This document shows, piece after piece, positions 1 through 7,361 of a stretch of 8,106 bases of DNA. The translations under genes and the position numbers were made by a program. Source of the DNA: Methanobacteriota archaeon (lineage in GTDB: Archaea; Thermoplasmatota; Thermoplasmata; RBG-16-68-12); NCBI GenBank assembly GCA_005878665.1, contig VBLR01000018.1:1-8106 (forward strand). Direction: 5' to 3'. A model generated the notes under the pieces. That model had not been told where the DNA came from and searched no databases. It saw only the letters and a program-made list of their open reading frames with translations. How positions within the stretch are numbered: position 1 is the stretch's first letter; every line of letters starts with the position of its first letter.

Positions 1-12
1 TCGCATGAGGAC

Positions 13-19
13 GGAGGGG
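13..19 (+). promoter_or_regulatory. Ribosome binding site of the small Tat protein gene
   Basis: The run GGAGGGG lies 6 bases before the ATG at 26. It favours that ATG over the in-frame ATG at position 5, which would place this motif inside the coding region and add seven residues ahead of the Tat signal. Confidence 0.6.
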
Positions 20-25
20 AATCGA

Positions 26-304
26 ATGGCCGATGAGAAGAAATCGAAGATGTCGAGACGAGGTTTTCTACAGAAGACGGCGGTGGGAGCGGCGGCCGTC
101 GGTGCGATGGCGGCGGCGCCGACGATCTTGAAGATGACGGAGAACGTCCAGGCGGTCCCGCCCCCGGGCGACGCGAATAGTACCCCGGTCATGGCCTACG
201 TGAAGGACGCGGCGACCGGGACCGTCGTCGTGATGTGGGGCACGCAAGAAATCGTGACGAGGGATCCCGGGCTCGCGAACCGGCTCGTGACCTACGCGAG
301 GTGA
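26..304 (+). CDS. Small Tat-signal protein, 92 residues, function unknown
   Basis: This is a small exported protein of unknown function. Residues 10-17 read SRRGFLQK, a textbook twin-arginine motif (S-R-R-x-F-L-K). An Ala/Gly-rich hydrophobic stretch follows at about 18-32, and a plausible signal peptidase site lies after VQA (about residue 43). That would leave a mature chain of only about 49 residues, containing PVMAYVKDAATGTVVVMWGT and ending in RDPGLANRLVTYAR. No cysteine or recognisable cofactor-binding motif is visible. Tat export normally moves folded proteins, so such a short cargo is unusual. The gene stops 6 bases before the DUF4331 gene and supplies that gene's ribosome binding site, so the two are very probably co-transcribed. 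The ATG at 26 was chosen over the one at 5 because of the Shine-Dalgarno run before it. Upstream context is missing, so further partner genes could lie outside the window. Confidence 0.8.
   Translation: MADEKKSKMSRRGFLQKTAVGAAAVGAMAAAPTILKMTENVQAVPPPGDANSTPVMAYVKDAATGTVVVMWGTQEIVTRDPGLANRLVTYAR
298..304 (+). promoter_or_regulatory. Ribosome binding site of the DUF4331 gene, overlapping the previous stop codon
   Basis: GAGGTGA lies 6 bases before the ATG at 311, and its last three bases are the stop codon of the small Tat protein gene. This ties translation of the two genes together and supports the ATG at 311 as the true start. Confidence 0.7.
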
Positions 305-310
305 GCTCCG

Positions 311-1729
311 ATGTCGTCCCACCGCGAGGCGCCGACGATTTCGAAGGATCCGGTCGCGGACAACACGGACCTCTACGCGTTCGTCGACCCAGTCGACACC
401 TCGAAGGTCACGATCCTCTCGAACTTCATCCCGCTCGAGGAGCCCGCCGGCGGCCCGAACTTTTTCCAGTTCGGAGACGACGTGTTGTACGAGATCCTGA
501 TCGACAACAATGGAGATGGCGTCGAGGACGTGACGTATCAGTTCCGCTTCAAGAACAAGACCCAGAACCCCGCGACATTCCTCTACAACACCGGGCCGAT
601 CGGATCGCTCACGGACCCGAACTGGAACGTCCGCCAGCTGTACTCCGTGACGAAAGTCATCGGCCCTCGGAGGACCGGGAGCTCGACCCTCCTCGGTTCG
701 GACCTGCCGACCCCGCCCGTCCGAATCGGCCCGCGGTCCACGCCGGATTATGCCACGCTCGCAGACGCCGCGGTGAGTAGCCTCGGCGGGGGGGTGAAGA
801 CGTTCGCGGGTCAGCGGGGAGAAGGCTTCTACGTCGACCTGGGATCGATCTTTGACCTGGGGACACTGCGGCCGTTCCAGAACCTCCACTTGATCCCGAC
901 GCCGGCCGCGCCCGGCGTCAACGGCACGAAAGGCTTCAACGTCCACACGATTGCCCTCCAAGTCCCGAAGACGGATGTGACCCGGAGTGGATTCAACCCA
1001 TCCGACCCCGCGGACCCGCGCTCCGTGATCGGCGTCTGGTCCGCCGCGAGCCGCCGGAAGGGAACGATCCGGGAGAATAACGCGCGGATTGTCCAGAGCG
1101 GGCCGTGGGTCCAAGTGAGCCGGCTCGGTGAACCGCTGATCAACGAGGTCGTGATCGAACTCGGCGAGAAAGATCTCTGGAATAGCCAGACTCCCGACAC
1201 CGATTCCCAATTCCTCGACGACTACGCCCACCCGCAGCTGCAAGGCCTCTTGCCGGTCCTGTACCCCGGGGTCTTCCCGAATCTCGCGGCCCTGACCGGG
1301 ACGGGCGCCTCGCGGGCCGACCTGATTGCGATCTTGCTGACGGGGATCCCCTCGGGCATCATCCCGGGGTTCCAGAATTCGAACGGGCCGACCCAAGCCG
1401 ACGAGTTGCGATTGAACCTCGCGTTCGCACCGACCTATGCGGCGACGGACCCGGGCATCAATCCGCCCGGGGACAGCGCGAAGCGCTTCGGCCTCCTCGG
1501 GGGCGACCTCGACGGATTCCCGAACGGCCGGCGCGTGTTCGACAATGTGACCGCGGTCGAGCTGCGAGCGATCGCGGGCGTCACGTACCCGTTGATCGAC
1601 AGCAGCTTCACGCCGGACGGGGCCGCCTCGCTCCTGGCGGACGGGACCAAGGAGGACCTGCCGTTCGTCGCGAAGTTCCCGTACCTCGCGGTGCCGTACG
1701 AGGGATACGAGCACTCGCACGATCCGTAG
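311..1729 (+). CDS. DUF4331 family protein, 472 residues
   Basis: This is a member of the DUF4331 family, whose biochemical role is not established. The chain opens with the family hallmark SSHREAP (residues 2-8), followed by DPVADNTDLYAFVDP (14-27). A calcium-loop-like segment, DNNGDGVED (65-73), matches the D-x-N-x-D-G-x-x-D spacing of dockerin/EF-hand loops. The C-terminal half has the family-typical GGDLDGFPNGRRVFDNVTAV (397-416) and closes with FPYLAVPYEGY (456-466). The length is usual for a complete member. Many relatives carry a secretion signal before the S-S-H-R-E-A-P block, but here the start Met sits directly on it, so the protein has no signal of its own. A signal-less form starting MSSHREAP also occurs in the family. 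The gene lies 6 bases downstream of a small Tat-signal protein, which may be its export partner. An ATG start with a strong Shine-Dalgarno motif and a full-length family match make the gene call firm; the function is open. Confidence 0.9.
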   Translation: MSSHREAPTISKDPVADNTDLYAFVDPVDTSKVTILSNFIPLEEPAGGPNFFQFGDDVLYEILIDNNGDGVEDVTYQFRFKNKTQNPATFLYNTGPIGSLTDPNWNVRQLYSVTKVIGPRRTGSSTLLGSDLPTPPVRIGPRSTPDYATLADAAVSSLGGGVKTFAGQRGEGFYVDLGSIFDLGTLRPFQNLHLIPTPAAPGVNGTKGFNVHTIALQVPKTDVTRSGFNPSDPADPRSVIGVWSAASRRKGTIRENNARIVQSGPWVQVSRLGEPLINEVVIELGEKDLWNSQTPDTDSQFLDDYAHPQLQGLLPVLYPGVFPNLAALTGTGASRADLIAILLTGIPSGIIPGFQNSNGPTQADELRLNLAFAPTYAATDPGINPPGDSAKRFGLLGGDLDGFPNGRRVFDNVTAVELRAIAGVTYPLIDSSFTPDGAASLLADGTKEDLPFVAKFPYLAVPYEGYEHSHDP

Positions 1730-1870
1730 CTCGCGGTCGCGGACGGCCTCGGTCCTCCCATTTTCGAGGTTTCGGGCGGGGCGGCGGGCGATTCGCATGA
1801 GGCACTAGCGACCACAAAAACGCATCAGTGGTACGGTGAGGGTCATGCTTGGGCCCCCGCTGGCTCTCGT

Positions 1871-1877
1871 GGAGATG
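1871..1877 (+). promoter_or_regulatory. Ribosome binding site of the nucleotide-sugar dehydrogenase gene
   Basis: GGAGATG lies 5 bases before the ATG at 1883 and favours it over the in-frame ATG at 1898. The 153-base gap from 1730 to here should hold the promoter of the unit. I saw no convincing -35/-10 pair or archaeal TATA box in it, only the A-run at 1816-1820 inside a weak ACCAC/GTGGT inverted repeat (1811-1832). Confidence 0.5.
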
Positions 1878-1882
1878 GTCCC

Positions 1883-3268
1883 ATGAGCGAGCGCCAAATG
1901 ACCGTATCGTTCGTCGGCCTGGGCTACGTCGGACTCTGTACCGCCGTCGCCTTCGCCAATCGGGGGTTCGACACGCTCGGTGTCGATGTCGACCTGGAGC
2001 GGCTCGCCCTCGTCGAGGTGGGCCGGGCACCGATCCATGAGCCGGGTCTGGAGCGGCTCCTGAAGACCGCCATCCTTTCGGGACGGCTGCGGGTGTCGGA
2101 CGAAATCGCCGACGTCGCCGAGACGGACGTCATCTTCCTCACCGTCGGCACGCCGAGCAGGCTCGACGGATCGATCGACACGAGCCACGTGGAACGCGCG
2201 AGCCGCGAGGTCGGGGCCGCCCTTCGGTCGCAGCACGACGATCGGCTCGTCGTCGTGAAGAGCACGGTCATACCGGGGACGACGAGGTCGGTCGTCAAGC
2301 CCTTGCTCGAAGAGAGCAGCGGCAAGCGGGTCGGGGCCGAGCTGGGCCTGTGCACGAACCCGGAGTTCCTGAAAGAGGGTTCGGCGATCGAAGACACGTT
2401 CCATCCGGACAAACTCGTGATCGGATCGATTGACACCGCATCCGCGAGCCGCCTCAGGCGACTCTACCGCGCCTTCTACGGGGACCACGTCCCGCCGACG
2501 ATCGAGACGACGCCGGAGACGGCCGAGATGATCAAGTACGCGAGCAACGCGTTCTTGGCGACCAAGGTCAGTTACATCAACACGATGGCCAACATCGCCC
2601 AGCAGGTCCCCGGGGTCGATGTGGAGCAAGTCGCGGCCGCGATCGGACTCGACCCGAGAATCGGGCCGCTGTTCCTGAAGGCGGGGCCCGGGTATGGCGG
2701 GAGCTGTTTCCCGAAAGACGTCCGCGCGTTGATTGCGTTCAGCCGCGAACGAGGGTACGACCCGAGCCTCCTTGCGGCCGTGGAGAAGGTGAACGAACGA
2801 CAGGCGGCCAAAGTGGTGGAGTTGTCGGAGGAGCTCGTCGGGTCCCTGGAGGACAAGCGGGTCGCCATCCTCGGCCTCGCGTTCAAGAAGGACACGGATG
2901 ACATTCGGGAAGCGGCCTCGATCCGGGTGATCCACCGCCTCCAGGAAAAGGGGGCGCGGGTCACCGCATACGATCCGATGGCGATCCCCGGTGCACGGCA
3001 GGTCTTGGGCGACGCCGTCGAGTTCGCCGCGGACCCGAAGGCCGCGATCCGCCAGGCCGATTGCTGCATCGTCATGACGGAATGGGACGAGTTCCACAAT
3101 CTGACCGGGAAAGACTACACCGAGCAGATGCGGACACCCAACGTCGTCGACGCCAGACGGCTCTACCGCCGCGACGAGCTCGAAGGGGTGAAGGTCCTGG
3201 CGATCGGCAAGGGTCATTCCCGGCCGATCACGATGTACCGCGCACGGGACGCCTCGGTGCTCGCATGA
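1883..3268 (+). CDS. ugd: UDP-glucose 6-dehydrogenase-type nucleotide-sugar dehydrogenase
   Basis: This is a cytoplasmic NAD-dependent four-electron dehydrogenase, most likely oxidising UDP-glucose to UDP-glucuronate for glycan synthesis. The 461-residue chain is complete. It has an N-terminal Rossmann motif GLGYVGL (12-18) with an acidic strand end GVDVD (33-37), then NPEFLKEGSAIEDTFHPD (159-176). The central-domain helix EMIKYASNAFLATK (215-228) carries the conserved Lys218 and Asn222. The catalytic loop GGSCFPKD (272-279) has Cys275. The C-terminal UDP-binding domain begins at about 325 with AILGLAFKKDTDDIREA (328-344). The FLKEGSAIEDxxxPD form of the second motif is the one seen in UDP-glucose dehydrogenases rather than in WecC-type enzymes, but the exact substrate is inferred. 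The gene overlaps the following kinase gene by 4 bases (ATGA), implying translational coupling. GDP-mannose or UDP-HexNAc dehydrogenase activity is a less likely alternative. Confidence 0.93.
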   Translation: MSERQMTVSFVGLGYVGLCTAVAFANRGFDTLGVDVDLERLALVEVGRAPIHEPGLERLLKTAILSGRLRVSDEIADVAETDVIFLTVGTPSRLDGSIDTSHVERASREVGAALRSQHDDRLVVVKSTVIPGTTRSVVKPLLEESSGKRVGAELGLCTNPEFLKEGSAIEDTFHPDKLVIGSIDTASASRLRRLYRAFYGDHVPPTIETTPETAEMIKYASNAFLATKVSYINTMANIAQQVPGVDVEQVAAAIGLDPRIGPLFLKAGPGYGGSCFPKDVRALIAFSRERGYDPSLLAAVEKVNERQAAKVVELSEELVGSLEDKRVAILGLAFKKDTDDIREAASIRVIHRLQEKGARVTAYDPMAIPGARQVLGDAVEFAADPKAAIRQADCCIVMTEWDEFHNLTGKDYTEQMRTPNVVDARRLYRRDELEGVKVLAIGKGHSRPITMYRARDASVLA

Positions 3269-4248
3269 TGGAGGCCGAGGGGGAGTTCGCCGGGGCGGCG
3301 TTGCGCTTCTCCGTCGCGCTGGCCCAGCGAGACTTCCATGCCGAGCTGCATCGGTTGTTCCGGTCTCATGGATGGGCTCAGACCTTGCCGGCGATGCGCC
3401 TTCGGGTGCTCAAGGCGCACAAGGATCGCTGCACGTTCGAAGTCTCCCTGGACACCGAGAACGGATGGCAGAGCCTGATCGGGAAGGTGCATGAGGGCGA
3501 CCGCTCCGACGTGCTCGGGGCCATGCAGTCCATCGTGGACGCCGGCTTTGGTCCTACGGCCGAGTTCGCGATCCCGCGGGCGCTGGCCTACGTGCCATCG
3601 TTGCACGTGCTGCTGGAGGAGCGGATTCAGGGGACGGAGGTGAAGGAGATCTTCCTGAACGGCGCATTCGACGAGCGGCTTGCGGCAGCACGGCGGTGCG
3701 GGGCCTGGCTGGCCCGCTTCCATACGGGAGCGCCGCCACAGGGCCGGCTCGCGGAGCCTTCCGAGCTCCTCGTCCAGATCCGGTACTGGGCGCAGCAGAT
3801 CCGGAGCTCCGGGGGGCCACTCGGCATCAAGGCTGCGCTGTTGTTGCGAAAGCTGGAGGCCGCGATCCCGGAGCCTCGCAGCTTCGAAGCCTGTGCAGGC
3901 CACGGCAGCTACATGCCGGAGCACGTGCTGTTGAGCGGACGGCGCACGGTGACGATCGACCTGGACGAGTACGACGTGGCCGACCCGGCTCGGGACTTGG
4001 CTTGGTTCATCGTGTCCCTCAAGCGCCTGGGCTTGAAGAAACGCGGCTCTCTCCGGGCTCATGACCGATCCGTCCGCGCGTTCCTCGATGCGTACGGCGC
4101 TTCCGGGCCCCGGGACGCGACGAAGCACCTTCCGTTTTACCAGGCCGCGGAATGCTTGCACCGGGCGCTCCGAGACTTGCACAAGCGGATCCCTCCGATC
4201 CCCGAATGGACCGAGATCATGCTGGACGAAGGGCTGAGCGCGCTCTGA
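3265..4248 (+). CDS. APH/choline-kinase-fold phosphotransferase with divergent HGS catalytic loop
   Basis: This 327-residue cytoplasmic protein has the layout of the aminoglycoside phosphotransferase (APH) family, which transfers phosphate from ATP to a small hydroxylated molecule. Signs of the fold are a strand with a candidate ATP-binding lysine (LIGKVHEG, Lys74), a hinge-like segment VLLEERIQGTEV (115-126), the helix GAWLARFHTG (146-155), the catalytic-loop position HGSYMPEH (213-220), and the metal-binding segment IDLDEYDVADPARDLAWFI (231-249). In active APH enzymes the loop reads HGDxxxxN. Here Asp is replaced by Ser215 and Asn by His220, while the later IDxD and DPxxDLA elements are kept. 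It could be a pseudokinase or a subfamily with altered chemistry. The start ATG (3265) overlaps the stop of the dehydrogenase as ATGA; the ATG at 3268 is an equally possible start one codon later. I cannot name the substrate. The context suggests a sugar or glycolipid intermediate rather than an antibiotic. Confidence 0.82.
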   Translation: MMEAEGEFAGAALRFSVALAQRDFHAELHRLFRSHGWAQTLPAMRLRVLKAHKDRCTFEVSLDTENGWQSLIGKVHEGDRSDVLGAMQSIVDAGFGPTAEFAIPRALAYVPSLHVLLEERIQGTEVKEIFLNGAFDERLAAARRCGAWLARFHTGAPPQGRLAEPSELLVQIRYWAQQIRSSGGPLGIKAALLLRKLEAAIPEPRSFEACAGHGSYMPEHVLLSGRRTVTIDLDEYDVADPARDLAWFIVSLKRLGLKKRGSLRAHDRSVRAFLDAYGASGPRDATKHLPFYQAAECLHRALRDLHKRIPPIPEWTEIMLDEGLSAL

Positions 4249-4251
4249 TGG

Positions 4252-4263
4252 GTTCGCGCGAAC
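4252..4263. other. Short perfect palindrome in the convergent gap
   Basis: GTTCGCGCGAAC is a perfect 12-base palindrome just after the kinase stop at 4248, in the 54-base gap between two convergent genes. A T-rich patch (TTGTTTCTT) follows at about 4278-4286. As RNA the palindrome could form only a short hairpin, and the T tract is about 15 bases away, so a terminator role is possible but weak. No other terminator candidate is visible in the gap. Confidence 0.25.
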
Positions 4264-4302
4264 GAGACGTGCCCGATTGTTTCTTCCAGACGGCTTGAGG
4301 AT

Positions 4303-5319
4303 TCACTCGATCCGGCCGAGCCGTTCGGCGACCGCATGAAGTTCTTTGATGAACTTCTTGGCTTTCTTCGGGATCATCGGTCGTCCGCTGGGTCCGAACC
4401 GCCGGGTCATCAAACCGGGATCGCCGAGCCAGCGGAAATTCATGTACATTCGGGCCGCCTCCAGGTTTTCCAAGAAGTCGTCCGGGACGCCGTCCGGCCA
4501 CCGGGAGCGGGCGTATTCTCGCTCACATTTTCGGACGATCGGTCGAGGCCACGAATGCGTCAACGACGCGAGATCGATTTCTCCCGGCGCGATCGCGGCC
4601 GATTGCCAGTCCGCCGGCCAGCTCGTTCCGTTTTGGTAGATGACGTTCAACCCAAAGTACTCGCCATGGATGACGGTACGGGGTGCCTCCAGGAGGCGCG
4701 AGATGGAGGTCCCGAAATCGTCGCACAGGGGCAACAGCCAGGGGAGCCGATTCTCCAGTGGGGCGAACAGTTCCTTGGTCCGCCGCGCCCACCCGGCGTA
4801 ATACGCCTCATCATAGGTCCGGAGGAATCTCAGCCGCTCGCTCGGGACGCGGCGCCGGTTCGCGGCATGGAACCTCCCGATCCATCGGGCCGCGCGCACC
4901 ATGGCGTTCGGGTCGTGGGAGTGGCTGGTCTGGATGCCGCCTTTCAGGTACTCGATGACGAGCCACGGAACGCCCGTCGTCTTGTCGCGATAGACGCCGT
5001 AGAAGGTGGGCGTCGAGATGTGCAGCGGGTGCAGGACGTCCCGATAGACGCGGGCCTCGTACGACACGTCCCCCCGGTGGCCGTAGACCCCGTCGAACTG
5101 CTTCGTCCCGTACTTGATGAACAGGCGCAGCGGGGTTCCGTTCCCGCCCACGCGGCAGGTCACGATCTCCGTGGGGAACGTGCTCTCGTACGGGTTCCGT
5201 TGACGGCCGAGGACGGTGACGCCCCCGTTCGCCGCACCATTGGTTCGAAAGACCGCCGCGAGCCCGGCCGTGAGTCGCGCCGTCCCAGGGAAGCGGGCCC
5301 TCGAGCCGTTCGGTCTCAC
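4303..5319 (-). CDS. APH-family phosphotransferase with HGE catalytic loop
   Basis: This 338-residue APH/choline-kinase-fold protein probably phosphorylates a small hydroxylated metabolite in the cytoplasm. It shows the N-lobe lysine strand LRLFIKYG (Lys69), a glutamate helix YEARVYRDVL (Glu88), and a hinge WLVIEYLKGG (119-128). The Brenner motif is HGEYFGLN (218-225), and the metal-binding segment reads ADWQSAAIAPGEIDLASLT (236-254). The catalytic-loop Asn is kept (Asn225), but the usual HGD is HGE. This HGE plus DWxSAAxxPGEIDLA form recalls APH-like proteins seen near glycosyltransferases, from memory of the family. The start is set at the GTG whose bases overlap the exporter's stop codon (GTGA, 5319-5316), preceded by AAGGGGGAG. 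An in-frame ATG at 5451 would give 44 more residues, but they are low-complexity Arg/Gly/Pro text lying inside the exporter gene. It is the last gene of the minus-strand unit and converges on the other kinase. Confidence 0.85.
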   Translation of the reverse strand: MRPNGSRARFPGTARLTAGLAAVFRTNGAANGGVTVLGRQRNPYESTFPTEIVTCRVGGNGTPLRLFIKYGTKQFDGVYGHRGDVSYEARVYRDVLHPLHISTPTFYGVYRDKTTGVPWLVIEYLKGGIQTSHSHDPNAMVRAARWIGRFHAANRRRVPSERLRFLRTYDEAYYAGWARRTKELFAPLENRLPWLLPLCDDFGTSISRLLEAPRTVIHGEYFGLNVIYQNGTSWPADWQSAAIAPGEIDLASLTHSWPRPIVRKCEREYARSRWPDGVPDDFLENLEAARMYMNFRWLGDPGLMTRRFGPSGRPMIPKKAKKFIKELHAVAERLGRIE

Positions 5320-7361
5320 TCGGCTCCCCCTTCGACGAGCGGGCTCTTCCAATCCCCCCGGCCGACCGCGGACAGACCCTGAAGGTGGGCCTCGACCTGG
5401 TCGGTCATTCGGCTCTCCCCACCCGGTTCCAGGATCAAGATGATGTTGCACGCCCGCAGCGTGCTGGGCCGGTGGGCGATCATCAGGGTCGTGCGGCCGT
5501 TCATCAGCCGATGGAGCGCATCCAAGATCGTCGCCTCCGTGTGGACGTCGAGCGAACTCGTCGGCTCATCGAGGATCAGGATCGGCGCGTCTTTCAGGAA
5601 CGCCCGGGCGAGCGAGACGCGCTGCCGCTCGCCGCCGGAGAGCTTCATTCCTCGCTCACCGACCTGCGTGCCGTATCCGTCCGGAAGGCTCTCGATGAAG
5701 TCGTGCGCGTCCGCGAGTTCCGCGGCTTCCACGACCTCGTCCATCGTGGCTTCTGGCCTTGCGAACCGAATGTTCTCCGCGATCGTCGTCGAAAAGAGCA
5801 ACGTGTCCTGCAAGACGACCCCGAACTGATTCCGGAGATCCGCGATCTTGTAGTCCCGCAGGTCCGCCTCGTCCAGGGTGATCGCGCCCTCGGTCGGGTC
5901 GAAGAACCGCACGATCAGGCTGGAGAGCGTGGTCTTGCCCGAGCCCGTCGGACCGACGACGCCCAGGCACATGCCCGGCGCGATTTCGAACGAGACGTGG
6001 CGCAACACGAGGTGATCCTTGCCATATCCGAACGACACATCGCGAAATGCGATCTTCCCCTTCGCCCGGCTGATCCGGAGGGCATTGCGTTTCTCCGGGA
6101 CGTCGGGTCGCACATCGAGGATCTCGAGGAACCGTTCCATCCCGGCCAAGGACATCTGAACGTCGAGGACCTTCTTGCCCAGGTCTTTCAACGGAGAGTA
6201 CAGCTGGGTCAGGTAGATGTTCACCATCAGGAAGGCGCCGGGGCTCAAGGTACCGTCCAGGACGTGGTGGATGCCCACGTACCAGACCGCTGCCAAGCCG
6301 ACCGCGGTGACGACGCCTACGATCAGACTGTAGATTCCGCCCTCCACGAGGACCTTCAGGGCCGCAGCCGCCGTCTTGTCGTAGCGGGACCGGAACTGCT
6401 CGCTTTCCCGCTCCTCCTGTCCGAACGCCTTCACGACCCGCGCCGCGCTCAGCGACTCCTGCGCGGCGGACATCGCCGCGCTCTCCGACGACTTGACTTT
6501 CCGCCATCCGAGCCGGATCCGTTTCTTGTAGACGAGGGTCGAAAGGAACATGAACGGAGTTATGGACAAGGCGATCAACGCGAGCTGCCAGTCGAGGGTC
6601 ACCATGACGACCATCATCGCGAGCAGCGTCACGACCGCCGTGATCAACGGGACCACGCCATCGGTCGACAGGGACCGCAGGGAGGTCGCGTCGTTCTGGA
6701 TGCGGTAGGTTGAATCGGTCGTGCCCTTCGTGTCGTGGTAGACGGTCGAGAGACGTTGCATCTGGCGGAACAGGCGGACCCGCATATCGGTCGTCATGCG
6801 GTTCCCGACCCGATTGGTCAGCCAGATATTCACCAAGTTCTGGAGATAACTCAGGACCGTCCCGCCGAGCAAGATGCCGATGGCGAGGACGATCAGATAA
6901 TCCTTCGATACCGTCGACGGATTCGCGGCGAAGAATGCGAGGTAGGCCGGCAGCGGCTGCGAGCCGACGATGTTGTCGACCAGGAGTTTGATCGGCAAGG
7001 GAGTGATGATGGCGAGCGGCGCGGCCGAAAGGGACGCCAGGAAGAGGAGGGCAATGGACCACCTGTACGGTCGCATTTCGTGAAGGGACCTCCGGACGGT
7101 TCCGCCTTTGCGCGCCGATGTCCCGGGGCGTCGAGCACCGGACTTCGTACCTCCGCTCGCGAGTCGCGCGCGCCAGATGACCGCGGCCCAGGCGATCCAC
7201 GCGACGATCGGCGTCGCGATCTCGAGCAGGAGGAGCCGGGATTCGGAGAGGCGCGAGCGTCCAAACTCCCAGAGCGACGTGAACACGGGAGTCGTCAGCC
7301 CGAAGTCCTCGGCCAGGTAGGCGAAGAAGAGCGAGAACGCCGACAAGACCGTGAGGACCAT
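5316..7361 (-). CDS. ABC exporter, fused permease and ATPase, with two extra N-terminal helices
   Basis: This is a half-size ABC exporter (MsbA/LmrA-like type IV exporter architecture) expected to work as a dimer in the cytoplasmic membrane, exporting a lipid, glycolipid or other hydrophobic product. The core permease starts at about residue 97 and has six predicted helices to about 395. The ATPase domain holds the A-loop region FGYG (444-447), Walker A GPTGSGKT (470-477), Q-loop VLQD (Gln518), signature LSGGERQ (574-580), Walker B ILILDEP (594-600, Glu599), D-loop SSLD (602-605) and switch His630, all intact. Ahead of the core lie two additional hydrophobic segments (about 2-16 and 43-63) and a basic Ser/Gly-rich linker (65-92), which standard members lack. 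The tail after His630 departs from the usual ending. The ATG at 7361 is the first start in this frame. It has no good Shine-Dalgarno motif and sits right at a hydrophobic helix, while the codons before it (RLARSVA) look coding, so the true N-terminus may lie upstream, beyond a frameshift. Substrate unknown. Confidence 0.92.
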   Translation of the reverse strand: MVLTVLSAFSLFFAYLAEDFGLTTPVFTSLWEFGRSRLSESRLLLLEIATPIVAWIAWAAVIWRARLASGGTKSGARRPGTSARKGGTVRRSLHEMRPYRWSIALLFLASLSAAPLAIITPLPIKLLVDNIVGSQPLPAYLAFFAANPSTVSKDYLIVLAIGILLGGTVLSYLQNLVNIWLTNRVGNRMTTDMRVRLFRQMQRLSTVYHDTKGTTDSTYRIQNDATSLRSLSTDGVVPLITAVVTLLAMMVVMVTLDWQLALIALSITPFMFLSTLVYKKRIRLGWRKVKSSESAAMSAAQESLSAARVVKAFGQEERESEQFRSRYDKTAAAALKVLVEGGIYSLIVGVVTAVGLAAVWYVGIHHVLDGTLSPGAFLMVNIYLTQLYSPLKDLGKKVLDVQMSLAGMERFLEILDVRPDVPEKRNALRISRAKGKIAFRDVSFGYGKDHLVLRHVSFEIAPGMCLGVVGPTGSGKTTLSSLIVRFFDPTEGAITLDEADLRDYKIADLRNQFGVVLQDTLLFSTTIAENIRFARPEATMDEVVEAAELADAHDFIESLPDGYGTQVGERGMKLSGGERQRVSLARAFLKDAPILILDEPTSSLDVHTEATILDALHRLMNGRTTLMIAHRPSTLRACNIILILEPGGESRMTDQVEAHLQGLSAVGRGDWKSPLVEGGAE
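5324..5332 (-). promoter_or_regulatory. Ribosome binding site deciding a GTG start
   Basis: On the minus strand AAGGGGGAG lies 4 bases before the GTG at 5319, within the last codons of the exporter gene. It supports reinitiation at GTGA and argues against the far upstream in-frame ATG at 5451. Confidence 0.55.

Noticed and set aside
68..1798. Long open frame on the minus strand (about 576 codons) opposite the Tat and DUF4331 genes
   Set aside because: Its translation is Arg/Asp/Val/Glu-rich with no recognisable motif. It is the antisense shadow of a well-supported DUF4331 gene in GC-rich DNA.
1809..1835. Possible promoter element or operator: A-run in ACCACAAAAACGCATCAGTGGT upstream of the dehydrogenase gene
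   Set aside because: The inverted repeat has only a 5-base arm with a 12-base loop, and no convincing -35/-10 or TATA/BRE pair can be placed around it.
1805..3217. Long open frame on the minus strand opposite the dehydrogenase gene
   Set aside because: It is low-complexity Arg/Asp/His-rich text without family motifs; the plus strand carries a full-length dehydrogenase with all catalytic motifs.
3265..5319. Aminoglycoside resistance genes
   Set aside because: Both proteins share only the general APH fold, have non-canonical catalytic loops and sit in a glycan/export context; nothing points to antibiotic substrates.
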